Source: Agapetus fuscipes
Taxonomy: Eukaryota > Arthropoda > Insecta > Trichoptera > Glossosomatidae
Reading direction: 5' to 3'
Assembly (NCBI GenBank): GCA_951799405.1
Contig: OX637337.1
Location: forward strand, 1,550,001-1,614,000
Length of the DNA: 64,000 nt
A program made the translations under genes and the position numbers. Shown here piece after piece: positions 31,425-42,659 of this stretch (position 1 is the stretch's first letter; every line of letters starts with the position of its first letter). The notes under the pieces were generated by a model, which was given only the letters and a program-made list of their open reading frames with translations, did not search any database and was not told where the DNA came from.

Positions 31425-31860
31425 CAGCTAATCAACAGTCTTTCAGCGAATGGTGCTCCATATGCTCGTAAAAATACTGTATCTGGGTGGCCAGAGTCTT
31501 TGCAAATTTATCTCGATTTTTTTTCCCATCCTTGCATACCTCTTTGAGTTCATTCATATCCATCACCTTTTTCATATATTTCCTTATTTGAAATTCGCTT
31601 TGTACATCCCATTCTTTCAAAATATCCCCAATCTGATCCAGCCATACTTTTTTCGGTCTTCTTTTTCCTTTTTATCTTTTCACATTTCTTTTGTAAACAC
31701 ACTTTGTAAGTCTTTTATCATACATTCTTTCTGCATGTCCAAACCATCTTATCACATCTTTTTACACCTTAACTTTCACATCCTCTTTCAACTTGCATTT
31801 GCCTTTTACCCATTCATTTTTAACTCTATCATTTCAAGTTTTTCCTGTCATACTCCTCAA
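31425..31860 (-). pseudogene. LINE B reverse-transcriptase C-terminal fragment
   Basis: Minus-strand pieces read QSEFQIRKYMKKVMDMNELKEVCKDGKK and, upstream, a frameshifted KKVWLDQIG and GHAERM stretch. Dead by several frameshifts. A T3 tail (31862-31930) follows. Confidence 0.75.
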
Positions 31861-31861
31861 G

Positions 31862-31935
31862 TGTACACCTGTTTTTGGTCACGCAGAATAGGTTGGTGAA
31901 TTGCATTCCTCTTCACAAATCCTTTTTTTTTTTAA
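31862..31935 (+). repeat. T3 SINE tail
   Basis: 'ggttggtgaattgcattcc', 'cttcacaaatcc', T/A run. Confidence 0.5.
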
Positions 31936-32049
31936 ATTCTAAGCTTTTCGAGGATATTTAAAGTATGACTCGTTCAACTAAAAAATATTTATTTTATTGT
32001 TGTATTCCTTGACAAATACGAGTATATAGTTACGAGACTAAAGGTCACG

Positions 32050-32760
32050 CTATTAAGCTACACGTATAGTGTAACTTCTTGCCGCTTTTTACCCACATAG
32101 GTCGCATGTGAGGTGTCGAAGCCTACCCAACCAAAACTATGCTTACAAGATATTTTAGTTTGTTATTGCCTTTTAAGATATTTTTTTTCATAAATTCTTC
32201 AAAGAAAAAGTAATCTAGTTAAGTATTCGGGATAAAAAACTAAAAGTCGGTTTCTAAAAAACACTCTTTTAATTTAACTCTTTAAATTTCAAATAGTATT
32301 TTCGATTTAATTAACTTTCAATATTGAAAATACTAGAACTTTAAATGATTAAGTGAACAAATCAAAATACTGTATTATAATTTTGTTCGTGATTTTAAAA
32401 TGTTCAAATAACAAAATAAATTATAACTTTCTATTCCTTTTTTTTATATATGAGTGCGTAGGTATTACAGGATTATTTTAGCATTTGAAACGTAGGTAGG
32501 TACATATTTTTATTGAGTGAACAACTTTATTTTTACAGGTAAGGGGGCCTTACGCCAAGGTCTTAAATGAAATGGGGTTTCCCAGCTACCGAGGGGGCTA
32601 GTACTCATTTCTTGTGAAGGGTGAGTCCACTTAGCCGGTATTTTATGTTTTGAAATAAACACCGAAACGAAAAATCATTTCTGACACTCTCGGTGGGGAT
32701 TAAACCCTCTCTTTCGGCATGAAATACAAGTATTCTACCAACTCAGCCATCAACCGGACT
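32050..32760 (-). repeat. T2 SINE split by ~400 bp
   Basis: The T2 3' end is at 32050-32112 and the rest at 32520-32760. The intervening AT-rich DNA has no recognised termini. Confidence 0.65.
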
Positions 32761-32765
32761 TTTTA

Positions 32766-33000
32766 AAAGCTTAGTCGCCGCTACAAAACGCTCATTCTCA
32801 AGCAAGACCCAGTTCCGTAAGGCTGTATGGACAATTGGTGACCGGTCTTTGTAAAAGTATATGACTCTTTCAACCCAATGAAGAGCAAATTTATAAAATA
32901 CAAATACAAGTAGTATATTTTTTACGTTTCGTCGGCACTCGAACTCGCAACCTTACATTCACGAGTCCGAAGCGCTAACCACTATTTTGTGGACCGATCT
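32766..33000 (-). repeat. T1 SINE, old
   Basis: Full T1 without the distal 3' end; the tRNA head is at 32935-32995. Confidence 0.7.
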
Positions 33001-33007
33001 AATACGT

Positions 33008-33140
33008 ATTAATTTTCCAACCAAGCGAAGAGCATATTTGAACATATAAATGGTGTGTTTTTTGTGTTTCGTCGGGATTCGAACCAACAAACTTCAATTT
33101 GCGAGTCCGAAGCGTTACCACTGGACTACGGATCGGTAAA
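33008..33140 (-). repeat. T1 SINE, 5' half
   Basis: Head and first body segment ('ggactacggatcggt' at the end), in tandem with the previous T1. Confidence 0.75.
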
Positions 33141-33407
33141 CCTTGCCGGTAATGTATTTGAAAAAATATAAGTCAATGTAAAATAAGTAAAATTGCGCAG
33201 AACAGTCTTTGAAGTAAATCATTTTGAAAATTACTCACCTTAAGACGTACGTAATCTGACGTACGACATTTTCTATCGCATCTTTTTGATTTATTTGATT
33301 GGATTTGATCGTGATGGTTTTTTTTGTTCTAAATTGAGAGCACCTTGGAGAATTGAAACGTCGCGAAAATGATTACTTTACAATTTTTGCGATAAAAGGA
33401 AACTGTA

Positions 33408-33475
33408 AACTGTAACTCTGTCGCCATTCCGCTAGGGGTGGTCAAAGCCTCTGCAGAGTTGCCTCCAGGTTGCCA
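33408..33475 (-). repeat. LINE B tail
   Basis: 'ctgtaactctgtcgccattc' and 'cgctaggggtggtcaaagcc' are the reverse of the LINE B 3' end. Confidence 0.65.
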
Positions 33476-33589
33476 AAGGAAAAAAAATAAAAAAAGTGTA
33501 GTTATATTATACAAGTAATAAACCACTAGAAGATTCCGTTTATTTGTATCAAATGTCAACTGATTATAGTTGTAATTTTTTTTTTTTTT

Positions 33590-33945
33590 TTTGTAAATGC
33601 AAATTATACGTGTCTGCTTGTAAACATGCATATTATAATCTAAGTTGCAATGACAACTTTTGCGGACCTTTCCTGAAACAATGGTGACATTTTATTATTA
33701 TTCTATTTTCATTTTTAACAAGAATATGACAGTATAATTTTGTTATTCTGTACAAAATATAGTTATTAACAATTCATAGCGCCTATTGCAGTATTCTACA
33801 ATTTTGTATTATAACTTATAAATCATACCAAATAAACAATAAAGAAAAAAAAGACGAAATACATCGAAGCAAGACATTGGTAAAGTAAGCCATTTTATTA
33901 CAGGATGGGGGTCAGCCTCATACCAATCTATAGGATAAGGAATAA
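33590..33945 (-). repeat. S1 remnants, broken
   Basis: Pieces of S1 at 33590-33690 and 33870-33945 are separated by AT-rich DNA. Confidence 0.5.
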
Positions 33946-33984
33946 TATGAATCTTAAATGTAATATACGTAGTATTTTTGCAAC

Positions 33985-34272
33985 ATAGATTATAGGTTAT
34001 TTTGCTCAGTTGGTAGAGTGCTTGCATTCCATGCCGTGAGCTGTTCCCGTTTCGGTGCTCATTTCAAACTTCAAAATAAAATACCGGCTCAGCCTTCACA
34101 AGAAATGAGTACCAGCCCTCTCGGGAGCTGGGAAACCCACACTTTAACTGTAGTGGTTGGCGTAAGGCCGGCCCCCTTATCTGCAATAATTAATAGGTTC
34201 AAATCGCCACATACGACCCCTTCGGGGATAACGCGGCAAGAAGTTACACTATATGTGTAGCTTAGTTAGCAT
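33985..34272 (+). repeat. T2 SINE with internal deletion after the head
   Basis: Box A is present, box B lost (a jump from 'ccgtgagct' to 'gttcccgtttcgg'), 3' end intact. Confidence 0.8.
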
Positions 34273-34439
34273 ATGAGACTTTAAATTGACAGAAAAAACT
34301 TCCCACACAATTCACATAGCTGCGTTCTTTTCACTCAGTATGAAGTCGCCGTACTAACGTTGAAAATACCGGACGTATACGAGAATATTAATATTGTATA
34401 AAATTGGCAAATTTTAGCGAAAAAATCTTTTGATACCCG

Positions 34440-34612
34440 AAGCAAGTACAAGAAAAAAGATACTTTAAAGGTTGGGACATTGAAGATAAGGGTGATGGAT
34501 GTGAGCGGAGTGAAAGAGATACGCAAAGATAGGAAGAAGTGGAGGCATCTCTTCAATGGTTCAAGCAACACCTACCGTAAAAGCGACAGAGCTACAGCTA
34601 CAGTATACATAT
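34440..34612 (+). pseudogene. LINE B 3' remnant
   Basis: Encodes a degenerate VMDVSGVKEIRKDRKKWRHLF. Ends in 'gacagagctacagctacag', a variant of the TTACAG tail. Confidence 0.7.
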
Positions 34613-34664
34613 ATTTTTTATTATCTTTAATCTAAAATCTATACTCTAAAAAAAGAAAAAAAAA

Positions 34665-34876
34665 TGTTGTGGAAAATGGTTCGATTTGCCAATGTCACTC
34701 CTGTTTCAGGGAAGGTCGGCAGGAGTTGCAGGGTGTATGTTCATTTGAGATTCGAGTTTTTATATTGTAGGTTCACAAACCTTAACGTGTCTGCTTGTGC
34801 AATTGCATGTAATGCGAATCTTTAATGTTACATATATTTGCAACTTAGATTAGATAAGATAAGATATAATAATGTA
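34665..34876 (+). repeat. S1 module, 5' end truncated
   Basis: From 'gaaaatggttcgatttgcc' to a (TTAGA/TAAGA)n tail. An opposite-strand S1 3' fragment (34878-34932) follows. Confidence 0.82.
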
Positions 34877-34937
34877 CAATCTAAGTTGCAAACATATCAA
34901 TATTCAAAGCTTATATCGAATGCATGCCCACTGGTTG

Positions 34938-35040
34938 TCTCCTGAGGACGTCAGAAATGACTCCGACGAAACGTAGAGAAATCGTTCTTCTTTTTTGCAC
35001 GGTCAGAAAAAAAGGTTTTTTTTTTCATTTTATAAAATCA
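34938..35040 (+). mobile_element. Penelope-like remnant with hammerhead-like motif
   Basis: TCTC-CTGAGGA-C-[GTC..GAC]-GAAA-CG-TA-GAGA at 34938-34979, with helix I TCTC/GAGA. The downstream 'aatcgttcttcttttttgca' also occurs (reversed) beside the motif at 10914. Confidence 0.55.
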
Positions 35041-35380
35041 GTACTTATTCAGTTTTACCCTTACATACGGTGGCGATATGGTTTTGAAGGCTTCCATTAC
35101 TTCTTATCAATCCGGCAAGACTGAAGGCATTCACCTTGATGAAAACAAGCGAATCATTTGCAGTATTGTGTGTGTGTGGCAGGAAAGAAAATCACAGACC
35201 TTGAGTGCTAGGGAGGGACCTCAATGGCCACTACATTACAGACGAGGGTGTGCCGGCATATTATGCTTGCTAAAAGACAGGATGAATCATTTATTGTGTA
35301 TCTAAGAGGCCGTTTTAGTAGGAGGAGAGTGCTGAAAGCCGGTATTCCAGCTGGATTATCAACAAAAAAAACGAAAAAAA
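35041..35380 (+). other. Unidentified, mildly coding-like block
   Basis: Composition is less AT-rich, and one frame reads HIMLAKRQDESFIVYLRGRFSRRRVLKAGIPAGLS, vaguely like the RT 'RR-V-AGIPQG' region. Frames are broken. Possibly the coding relic of the neighbouring retroelement. Confidence 0.3.
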
Positions 35381-35384
35381 ATAA

Positions 35385-35665
35385 ACTAAGTTACACATAT
35401 AGTGTAGCTTCTTGCCACGTAACCCCTGAAGGGGTCCCATGTGGCGAGTTGAATCTATTTAATTTACTGGTAAGGGGGCCGGCTTTACGCTAACCACTTC
35501 AGTTGAAGTGGAGGTTTCCCAGCTCCTGAGAGGGCTGGTACTCATTTCTTGGGAAGGCTGAGTTAAGCCTTGCCGGTATATTAAATATATATTTGAGGTT
35601 TGAAATAAACACTGAAACGGGAAATCATTTTTGACACCCTCGGTGGGATTCGAACCCGAGCTTAT
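35385..35665 (-). repeat. T2 SINE, head partly lost
   Basis: 3' end to box B ('gggattcgaacccgagct'); box A is missing. Confidence 0.82.
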
Positions 35666-35689
35666 GTGTTGTGACAAAAGGTTACCGGT

Positions 35690-35845
35690 ATTAAAAAAAA
35701 ATCACGCAGCTAACAGCCCTGCTACAGAACATCAGGATGTAAACCGCCACATCACCAATACTTTTGCTGCACTTCAACAAGTGTCATAGACCCTTAGAGT
35801 CTCTTAAATCTAGGGAGTCTTCCGCACAAGATTCCTGAAAAAAAT
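35690..35845 (+). repeat. CR1-like LINE 3' UTR and poly(A)
   Basis: Aligns with 25960-26090 ('acgcagctaacagccctgc', 'gtgtcatagacccttagag'). Confidence 0.75.
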
Positions 35846-35849
35846 ATTT

Positions 35850-36105
35850 ATCAGTAATTAAGTTGCTGGGATGGTCAAAGGGAGACGGTGTTGTCGCTCT
35901 TGATTTGGCGTTATTGACACTAACGCCGAATCGTAACCCGCCTGCGCCGTATCTCATCGACAGTAACTTTGACCCTGGTCCAATGAATATCATCGGGTAT
36001 TAAGAATTAATTGAAAATGTTAATACCTGCTTCTGACCAGGAAAAAATAATTGTAAAAATTGCATCCCTCTTCAGTCTTCACAAATCTATTAAAAATATC
36101 TGTTT
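35850..36105 (+). repeat. T3-like SINE body and tail
   Basis: 'tgaccctggtccaatgaat' and 'gcatccctcttcagtcttc' parallel T3 at 15186-15415. The segment 35880-35960 resembles the body of a related copy at 56945. Confidence 0.45.
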
Positions 36106-36106
36106 C

Positions 36107-36200
36107 GCGCTTTTTACAGCGACGACAAAGCTATCAGTGGTCTCTTGAGGTGTTAGTTTCATAAAAACAGTGTTCACCAAATACATAATTATAAATCAAA
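36107..36200 (+). repeat. T1 SINE 3' fragment
   Basis: 'acagcgacgacaaagct' to 'caccaaatacat'. The rest to 36730 has no feature. Confidence 0.55.
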
Positions 36201-36732
36201 AATTAATTTGTATTTATTTCTTGTAGTGCACTTATCGCATAATACAAAGATAAGACCTTAAAAACAAATCATATGATAAGACCGGTTTCCAAAAATGTTT
36301 TCTTGCAAAGCCATCCCTATTTCCAGGGCTAAATGTAATTTTATCACCACCTTAAGACTGAGAGAGTACACAAAAAGGTGATATCGCCGGAATTCAAGCC
36401 ACGAGGGAAAGTGAAAAAAAACATTCTGCGAGAAAGCCTTATCTATCTGAGTAGAACCTTTAAATTCACGCCTAGTACTTTGGGAGTCTTCCTATCACAT
36501 CGGTTCCCGTCCATGGACGTTTTATATTACCTTCGAAATTGCACTATATATTCCTCACTGTGAATGAAAAAAAAAAACACGGAGTCTGAATGAAAATTTT
36601 CGCCTCTGTAATGAGTGGGTGAAACTTTTATGTAACACGAAAAAAAAGGTTTTTATATTAAGGAAATTTGCGTACGAGAATATAGTGGAAAAGTTTGGAA
36701 AATATTTCAGAGTGCAGAGAAAATGTGTATTT

Positions 36733-37215
36733 ATAGTTGAAGTCAAAAGTAGAGTATCTAAAGTGTTTTTATTTATATAAATGAACATATTTATGACTTT
36801 TTTTAGTGAGTATTCAGTGTATTTAGTTTGAAATAAGATTTTTTTTGAAGTTAGTAAGTGAATATAGGTGTACACCGTAGTAGCAATAATTAAAGGCCTA
36901 AGAAATCTAGAAATTAAATGATCCTTTTGTACTCTTGAACTTGGTAGAATGCTCGCGAATGTGCTGGCAAAATTAGTCACTGGATAGTTCTGTCTGTTAA
37001 GTATATTAGGCGTAGAATTGAGTGCGCTAAGCCAGTTAGATAGTTGCCTTTGATTTGAAGAGTGTAAGCGATAGTGAACTGTGAAAATAAATTTGTGTTA
37101 CCAAAAGTGTTAAAAATAAATGCAAATTTGTTAAATTAATTAAGTGCAAATAAATATCCTGAAAGAAGACCTGTATGTTTTAATTTAGAGCTTTTCGAAC
37201 CCAAAAACCACTACA
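36733..37215. repeat. Solo LTR, second family
   Basis: Collinear with 43259-43916 from 'gtcaaaagtaga' through 'gtagcaataatta', 'agttgcctttgatttgaag', 'gtgaaaataaattt', to the end 'cccaaaaaccactaca'. It contains AATAAA signals. The left limit is approximate; no clear duplication remains. Confidence 0.65.
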
Positions 37216-37253
37216 ATATTAACTAAAACTATGAAAAAAAGGATGAAAATTCA

Positions 37254-37514
37254 ATGGCTTTGATTTTAAATGTGTGTAAAAATGTACCACGTACAAAAGA
37301 CTCAAGGATAATCAGGAATGTCTTGGATGGTGCTCCCTCAGATGTTAGACCACTCGGATGTCCCAGGATGCGGTGGGCAGACAACGTCGAGTCCGAAGCT
37401 GAAGTCCTGGGAGTGAGGGGACCGTGGAGGGAAGCAGCACAAGACAGAGAGTCCTGGAGGGTTGTAGTGCGGGAGGGCGTGAGGTTTCAAGTAAGTAAGA
37501 AAGTAATTATGTAA
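37254..37514 (+). pseudogene. Non-LTR retrotransposon C-terminal fragment
   Basis: Open frame with LGCPRMRWADNVESEAEVLGV..WREAAQDRESWRVVVREG. This is the conserved RPRxRWxDNVxxDxxxLG..WxxxAxDRxxWR tail common at the C-terminus of arthropod LINE reverse transcriptases, a type distinct from LINE A and B. GC-richer than its flanks. Confidence 0.8.
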
Positions 37515-37617
37515 ATTGTAGGAAAAAATGGAGAAACCTCTTTTGAATCAAGTATGTTTTGAAACGAAAAAAATGCTTAACCTGTAAAGTAAAATCATTG
37601 TGGCACATTGAATGACT

Positions 37618-37767
37618 TTTCAATAAAAAAACTTAAAACGCGACACTGTGACAGTTTTAAATATTTTTAAAATCAATTTCCAGTTTTCAAGAGACAAATT
37701 GATCCAATACACATACAAACATAGCTCATGTGAAACTATCTCTGATGGACAATACACACAAACACTA
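37618..37767. mobile_element. MITE A, right part
   Basis: Ends in 'cactaaggggacg'; the left terminus is lost. Confidence 0.6.
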
Positions 37768-37779
37768 AGGGGACGAATA

Positions 37780-38395
37780 GAAGAAAGTCATTAAAAATAA
37801 TTATCCCAAGACAAGAAAAAAATCTGCATGAAAATTTTCAAGCGTAAATCTGAAAGAATTCTATTGGAATTTTCATGCCAACCTTTTCTAACCGCTTGAG
37901 TACGGTGGTGGTGAAGGAACGTAAAGAATGAGACAATAGAAATTAGCTCAGGACGCCACGTACAAAAGATAACGTTTAAACTTCACACTAGCGTTTTACA
38001 CAAAAAATATACAGAAACTAAAGCAGCGCCATTAAGTTTCCTTACATTTTTGGATAAATGGTTTCTTGAAGTTTTTATGGAACGATTTACACTTGGGGTT
38101 CTGATAGATTAAAACAAAACAAAGCTGGAAATTTTAACAGGTCCTTTGATATGGGATCCCCACAAAAGCTTTTAGTATAAGCATGTTACGAGTGGTACTC
38201 CATTGTCTACGACGGTGTATATTAATTGCCTTTAGCAAATTTAGAAGTATATAAAGGGGAAACTCTGATAAAGAAATGGTTAACCTGATTACAAACGTAG
38301 AAATAAATTTAGAAGAAAAAAGCATACGCGTAGGAGTAATGTTAACAACTTTGTTAATATTAAATAAGAATAACGATCGTAATTTTTTTTTGTAA
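37780..38395. other. No recognisable feature
   Basis: AT-rich DNA. Confidence 0.45.
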
Positions 38396-38399
38396 AAAA

Positions 38400-38580
38400 A
38401 ATATTCCTTGACTTATAGGTTGGTATGAGGCTGACTACCAATACAGTAAAATAAATGACTTATAAGTTGGTATGAAGATGATCACACATACTTTAAAAAA
38501 TGGTTCACTCAGCCAATGCAATCCCTGTTTCAGGGAACGTCGACAAAATTGAAGGGCTTACGTTCATTTGAGGTTTTGAT
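38400..38580 (+). repeat. S1 module with duplicated start
   Basis: The 'acttataggttggtatgagg' block occurs twice (38409 and 38458). It then runs to 'tttgaggttttgatttta', where it is fused to a LINE fragment. Confidence 0.7.
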
Positions 38581-38735
38581 TTTAATTTCAATGGCTCTTT
38601 GGTACGTCCTCAGTCTGATGGCGCTATACTGGGTGAGCCTTTTTGTTTCCAAGCCATATGTGGATACTGGTAGCACGCATGACTCAAAGACCCTGCGTTT
38701 CAGGTTAATAGGCATTTTGGTGTCATAAGGGATGA
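38581..38735 (-). pseudogene. LINE reverse-transcriptase fragment
   Basis: Minus strand MPINLKRRVFESCVLPVSTYGLETKRLTQYSAIRLRTYQRAIEI matches the conserved 'LKRKVFxxCVLPVxTYGxETWxLT' motif of arthropod LINEs, with the usual W replaced by K. Confidence 0.82.
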
Positions 38736-38739
38736 AGCC

Positions 38740-39065
38740 CAGATTATAGATTATAGAAATGAAAATGGATTGTACGAATGCGGTGTAGAAAAAACGGGTG
38801 TCTTATACAGAAATCTCCCTTAAACTGTTGAAAAATCTGATTTCAACCTGGTTAAAATAAAATTTGAATTACGGTCGTTTTACATGTTTACAAATGAAAA
38901 CATTAAGTTAATTTTAAAGTTAATTTTCTTTGGAACAATTTTTGACAATCGTATTACAAATGTATTTAAATTGTTGATAAACAAATGAATTGATTTCCAA
39001 GAAACAAATGTAATCATATCCCTAAAACAGCTAAAATAATTTATTTACTAATAAACGCAAAAAAA
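38740..39065. other. No recognisable feature
   Basis: AT-rich DNA. Confidence 0.4.
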
Positions 39066-39067
39066 TG

Positions 39068-39365
39068 GAACTAAGCTACACATATAGTGTACCTTCTTGC
39101 CGCGTTATCCCCGAAGGGGTCGCATGTGGCGAGTTGAACCTATTTATTTCTCCGGGCAAGGGGGCCGGCCACACTCCAACCACTTCAGTTAAAGTGGGGG
39201 GCTCTCGTTTCTTTTGAAGGCTGAGTAAGCCTTGCCGGCATTTGTTTTTGTTTTGAAATAAACACCGAAGCGGGAAATCATTTCTGACACCCTCGGTGGA
39301 GATCGAACTCGTGCTCTCGGCATTGAATGCAAGCATTCTATTAACTGAGCCACCGACCGTACTTT
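39068..39365 (-). repeat. T2 SINE, full
   Basis: 3' end 'aagctacacatatagtg' to box A ('attaactgagccacc' reversed). A T1 fragment in the same orientation (39368-39457) is fused to its head. Confidence 0.85.
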
Positions 39366-39817
39366 TCACGAGCTTGATCGTCGCAACAAAACGCCAATTT
39401 TCAAGCAAGATGCAGTTACTGTAAGGCTGAATAAACCTTTCATGACCGGTGGTTAACTATATTCTAAATTAATAAATAAGCATGTGGAATTGCAAACAAT
39501 TTTATCGTATTTGAGTGAATATTTGGCTCTTTTTTTCAAGCAGCACTTTGTTAGATTGTTTGGATGGTAAGATAGACTAAACTAGGGAAAGACTTGACAG
39601 ATATTAGATTTACATAGGACTCTAAAAAGCCGGAAAAGAAAACAAAGGGATAAGGTGGATAGATAGACAAATATGGACTTCAATGCCTTTGGTTAACTGC
39701 TATTCCCTAAGTGCCTACACAAATTATCAGAAAAACTTAAATACTTCAATGCGTTTGCTATAATATGTATTGCAACTATTCAGTTGGATCAAAAGTTTGA
39801 TAAAAAACATGAAAAAC

Positions 39818-40125
39818 TTGGACCGGTCCGTAGTCCAGTGGCAACACTTCGGACTCGTAAATGGAAGGTTGTAGATTCGAATCCCGGCGGAGCACTACAA
39901 ATTTACGATTTTTATTTATAAATGTGCTCTTCGCTGGGTTGAAAAATTCATAAACCTTTACCAAAGACCGGTCACTGATAGGTCCATCCAACCTTACAAC
40001 AACTGGGTCTTGCTTGAGAATTGGCGCTTTCTACAGAGACGACCAAGCTCGCAGAGGGCTCTTGAGGTGTAAAACACACAAAAACAGCGCTCCCCAAATT
40101 AATCATCCTAATATTATTATTATGA
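39818..40125 (+). repeat. T1 SINE, full, (ATT)n tail
   Basis: Intact box A and box B ('agattcgaatcccggcgg'). The end 'aatcatcctaatattatta' is present. Confidence 0.88.
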
Positions 40126-40408
40126 AAGGTGTATGAATATGAATTAGAGTTTATATACTCAAAAAAGAACTAAAATAGGTAAAAGTTTGAGTGCTTGAAT
40201 TGACATTGTGACGATTCCTTATTGTTAAAGATAATATAAAAAAATTAAACAAAGGAAACACAAAATTTTCATTCACGGGTTGATTTATTTGTCCTTTGGA
40301 TAATAATGTGATAGCATCGAAAGCGCTCGAGGAAATAAATCAACTCGTGAAGAAAAACTTTGCTTTAAAAACAATTTTGCTTTCGATTATGGCGAGAATA
40401 TTAAAATT

Positions 40409-40451
40409 CCACGACGGGTTTTGCAAACAATCAGTTTGCATCTTCAGGTAG
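40409..40451 (-). ncRNA. Hammerhead-like motif, diverged
   Basis: Minus strand CTAC-CTGAAGA-T-[GCAAAC..GTTTGC]-AAAA-CCCG-TC-GTGG. The core G is lost (AAAA). A second, weaker relic with 'cgaaagcgctcgagg' is at 40318-40332. Confidence 0.45.
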
Positions 40452-40744
40452 CTTAAGTAAATGCTGCATGCTGAAACGAGATGAATTTGTTTGTTTGGTG
40501 GAATGGAACATTAAATTTGAATTTGAATAAAAAAAGGAAAACAAAAGAATGCAGAAGGACAGAAGAAGCTTCCCTGGCGGGAGAGCCACAAGCATGTGTA
40601 AATTAGGATAACAAATATTATTGTGTTTTGGTTATAAATGATTGTGAAACGAATAAAAGTAAACATTTAATGTGGTTGTTATATTATTAATTGTGTCGAT
40701 CATCTGACAGTGGAAAAACCCTCACAATGCGTACCATATGCGTA

Positions 40745-40858
40745 CATACAAAATAAACCTCACATGAAAATTATTTTATGGCTCTTGACACTTTGAGTAT
40801 TTTTTTATGCAGCATAGGTGGTCAGCTTCATACCAACCTAAAAGTCAAGGATTTCATA
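40745..40858 (-). repeat. S1 module, 5' part
   Basis: Diverged, with the final 'aacctaaaagtcaagga'. Confidence 0.6.
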
Positions 40859-41125
40859 TTTAATAATAATAAAATATAGTACGTTTAACTATGGTGTCGT
40901 AATCCAATTACTTTGAGAAAATCTTATTGTCCTCATTTGTGTTTTCCTCTAGAATAGAAGGGAAATCTCTATTGAAAAAGCACGTTAGCGAGATGAAAGA
41001 AATTCAACGTAACCTTGCAGATCATCCCCTTAGTGCTTGTTTGTCCTATCTCCATCAGAGGTTATTTCACATTCGAGTAATGTGTGTACGTGTACTGCAC
41101 CAATGTGTCTTTTAAACGCAACCGA

Positions 41126-41705
41126 GCTACACATTTATTGTAACTTCTTGCCACGTTATCCCCGAAGAGTTTCGTTTTTGAAGAGTGGAGCTGACCTTGT
41201 TTCCAAGAAATAACAATAAATCTGTCACCAGCAATCCCAGCGCTCTGTTCTCTTCCTCACCCCTCCCACCCTCCACTACTCCCAGCCCTTAAAAGAATGG
41301 TGCACTAATTTATATTTTATTTAGTCAGTAATATTTGTACCTGACGATGGAAACATTGTTTCCGAAACCGGTCGTACATTATTGAATTTTACTCGCCCCG
41401 TAACCTAATACAAGTTGTTTTTTATTTTTAATTTTATTTTTTTAGTGGAATTTATTTTTATGTTTCCAGGTAAGGGGAGGCCGGCCTTAGGACAACCACT
41501 TCAGTTGAAGTGGGGGTTTCCCAGGTACCGAGGGAGCTGGTACTCATTTCTTGTAAAGGCTGAGTAAAACTTCCGGTATTTTATTTTGGGTCTTTGAAAT
41601 AAACATTGAAACGGCAAATCATTTCTGACACCCTCGATGGGATTCGAGTCCCAGCTGTCGGCATGGAATGCAAGCATCCACCAACTGAGCTATTGATCGG
41701 ATTAG
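41126..41705 (-). repeat. T2 SINE split by a Penelope-like remnant
   Basis: The T2 3' end is at 41126-41175 and the rest at 41450-41705. The insert holds the 41337 motif. Confidence 0.75.
41337..41377 (+). ncRNA. Hammerhead-like motif, best core with GUC
   Basis: GTAC-CTGACGA-T-[GGAAAC ATT GTTTCC]-GAAA-CCGG-TC-GTAC. All core residues are present and the predicted cleavage triplet is GTC (41371-41373). Helix I (GTAC/GTAC) and helix II (6 bp) are perfect. Helix III is only CC/GG, as described for Penelope-like hammerheads. Confidence 0.6.
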
Positions 41706-41814
41706 AAGCTGTGTTATAAAAACTGAGTTGATTTAAAAAAAACATTTTGAACAACTCTCACATTATTGTGCTTTACCTTGTTTTCTAAGCTCAAATTGTG
41801 TAGAATGTGAACTA

Positions 41815-41975
41815 ATGTAATCTATAATACGCATTCTTACAAGCAGACACGTATAAGTTCGTGCTTGCAGATGCCGCATGTGAAACTACAACATAATAAC
41901 CCATATCTCAAATGAACATACACCCTGTTCAATGAAACAGGGGTGACATTATTAAACAATTTCCTACAGCATACA
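41815..41975 (-). repeat. S1 module, central deletion
   Basis: Back-to-back with the next S1. Confidence 0.72.
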
Positions 41976-42228
41976 TATTCCTTGACTTATAGGTTGGTAT
42001 GAGACTAACCACCCATACTGTACAAAAATTGCCAATGTCACCCCTGTTTCAGGGAAGGTCGGCAAGAGTTGCAGGGCTTATGCTCATTTGAGATTGGGTT
42101 TTTTATATTGCAGGTCCACATGCGGCATGTGTGAGCGCGAAATTATGCGTGTCTGCTTGTGGGAATGCATTTAAGATGAATCGCACATGATACATATCTT
42201 TGCAACTTAGATTAAGATTTAGATTTCG
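41976..42228 (+). repeat. S1 module, full
   Basis: From 'attccttgacttataggttg' to 'aacttagattaagattta'. A 40-bp opposite-strand S1 start follows (42228-42268). Confidence 0.87.
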
Positions 42229-42659
42229 ATGGGTGGTCAGCTTCATCCCAGCCTATAACTCAAGGAGTACAAACAAATAAAAAAAAACGTAAATTCTTAA
42301 GACAATTTCATTGAGAGGTAATCTTTGAATCAAATGGTAGATAAGCCAAACAAGCACTGGGGGGGCGAGATGTCACAAATGATAAGTGGGGTGAATTATC
42401 CAAGAACAAAGGATGAAACAATGCAAGGAGAGATAAAGGATCGCCTTGAGCTTTGCAGCTATAGCGTCGAATTTCATTTTGCAAGTTAAAAGAAGTCGCA
42501 GGTATACAACACCTGACACGATCATCCAGGATTTTTTTTCATATATTAGCACTGATGCACTGAAGACAAGCATATTTCTGGCATCATTTGCACAAGCGCC
42601 TTTGGAGTGACTACATCACGAAACGGCGCTATAAAGAAATCACCAACTCGTCTCATTAT

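Larger units (their letters stand above)
41023..42367. mobile_element. MITE A blown apart by nested insertions
   Basis: Duplication 'agat' (41019-41022 and 42368-42371) and matching termini show that the pieces 41023-41120, 41706-41812 and 42280-42367 are one MITE A copy. A T2 SINE (41126-41705), itself interrupted by about 270 bp carrying a hammerhead-like motif, and S1 pieces (41815-42268) were inserted later. Confidence 0.82.

Noticed and set aside
34018..34260. 80-codon frame
   Set aside because: Entirely inside a T2 SINE.
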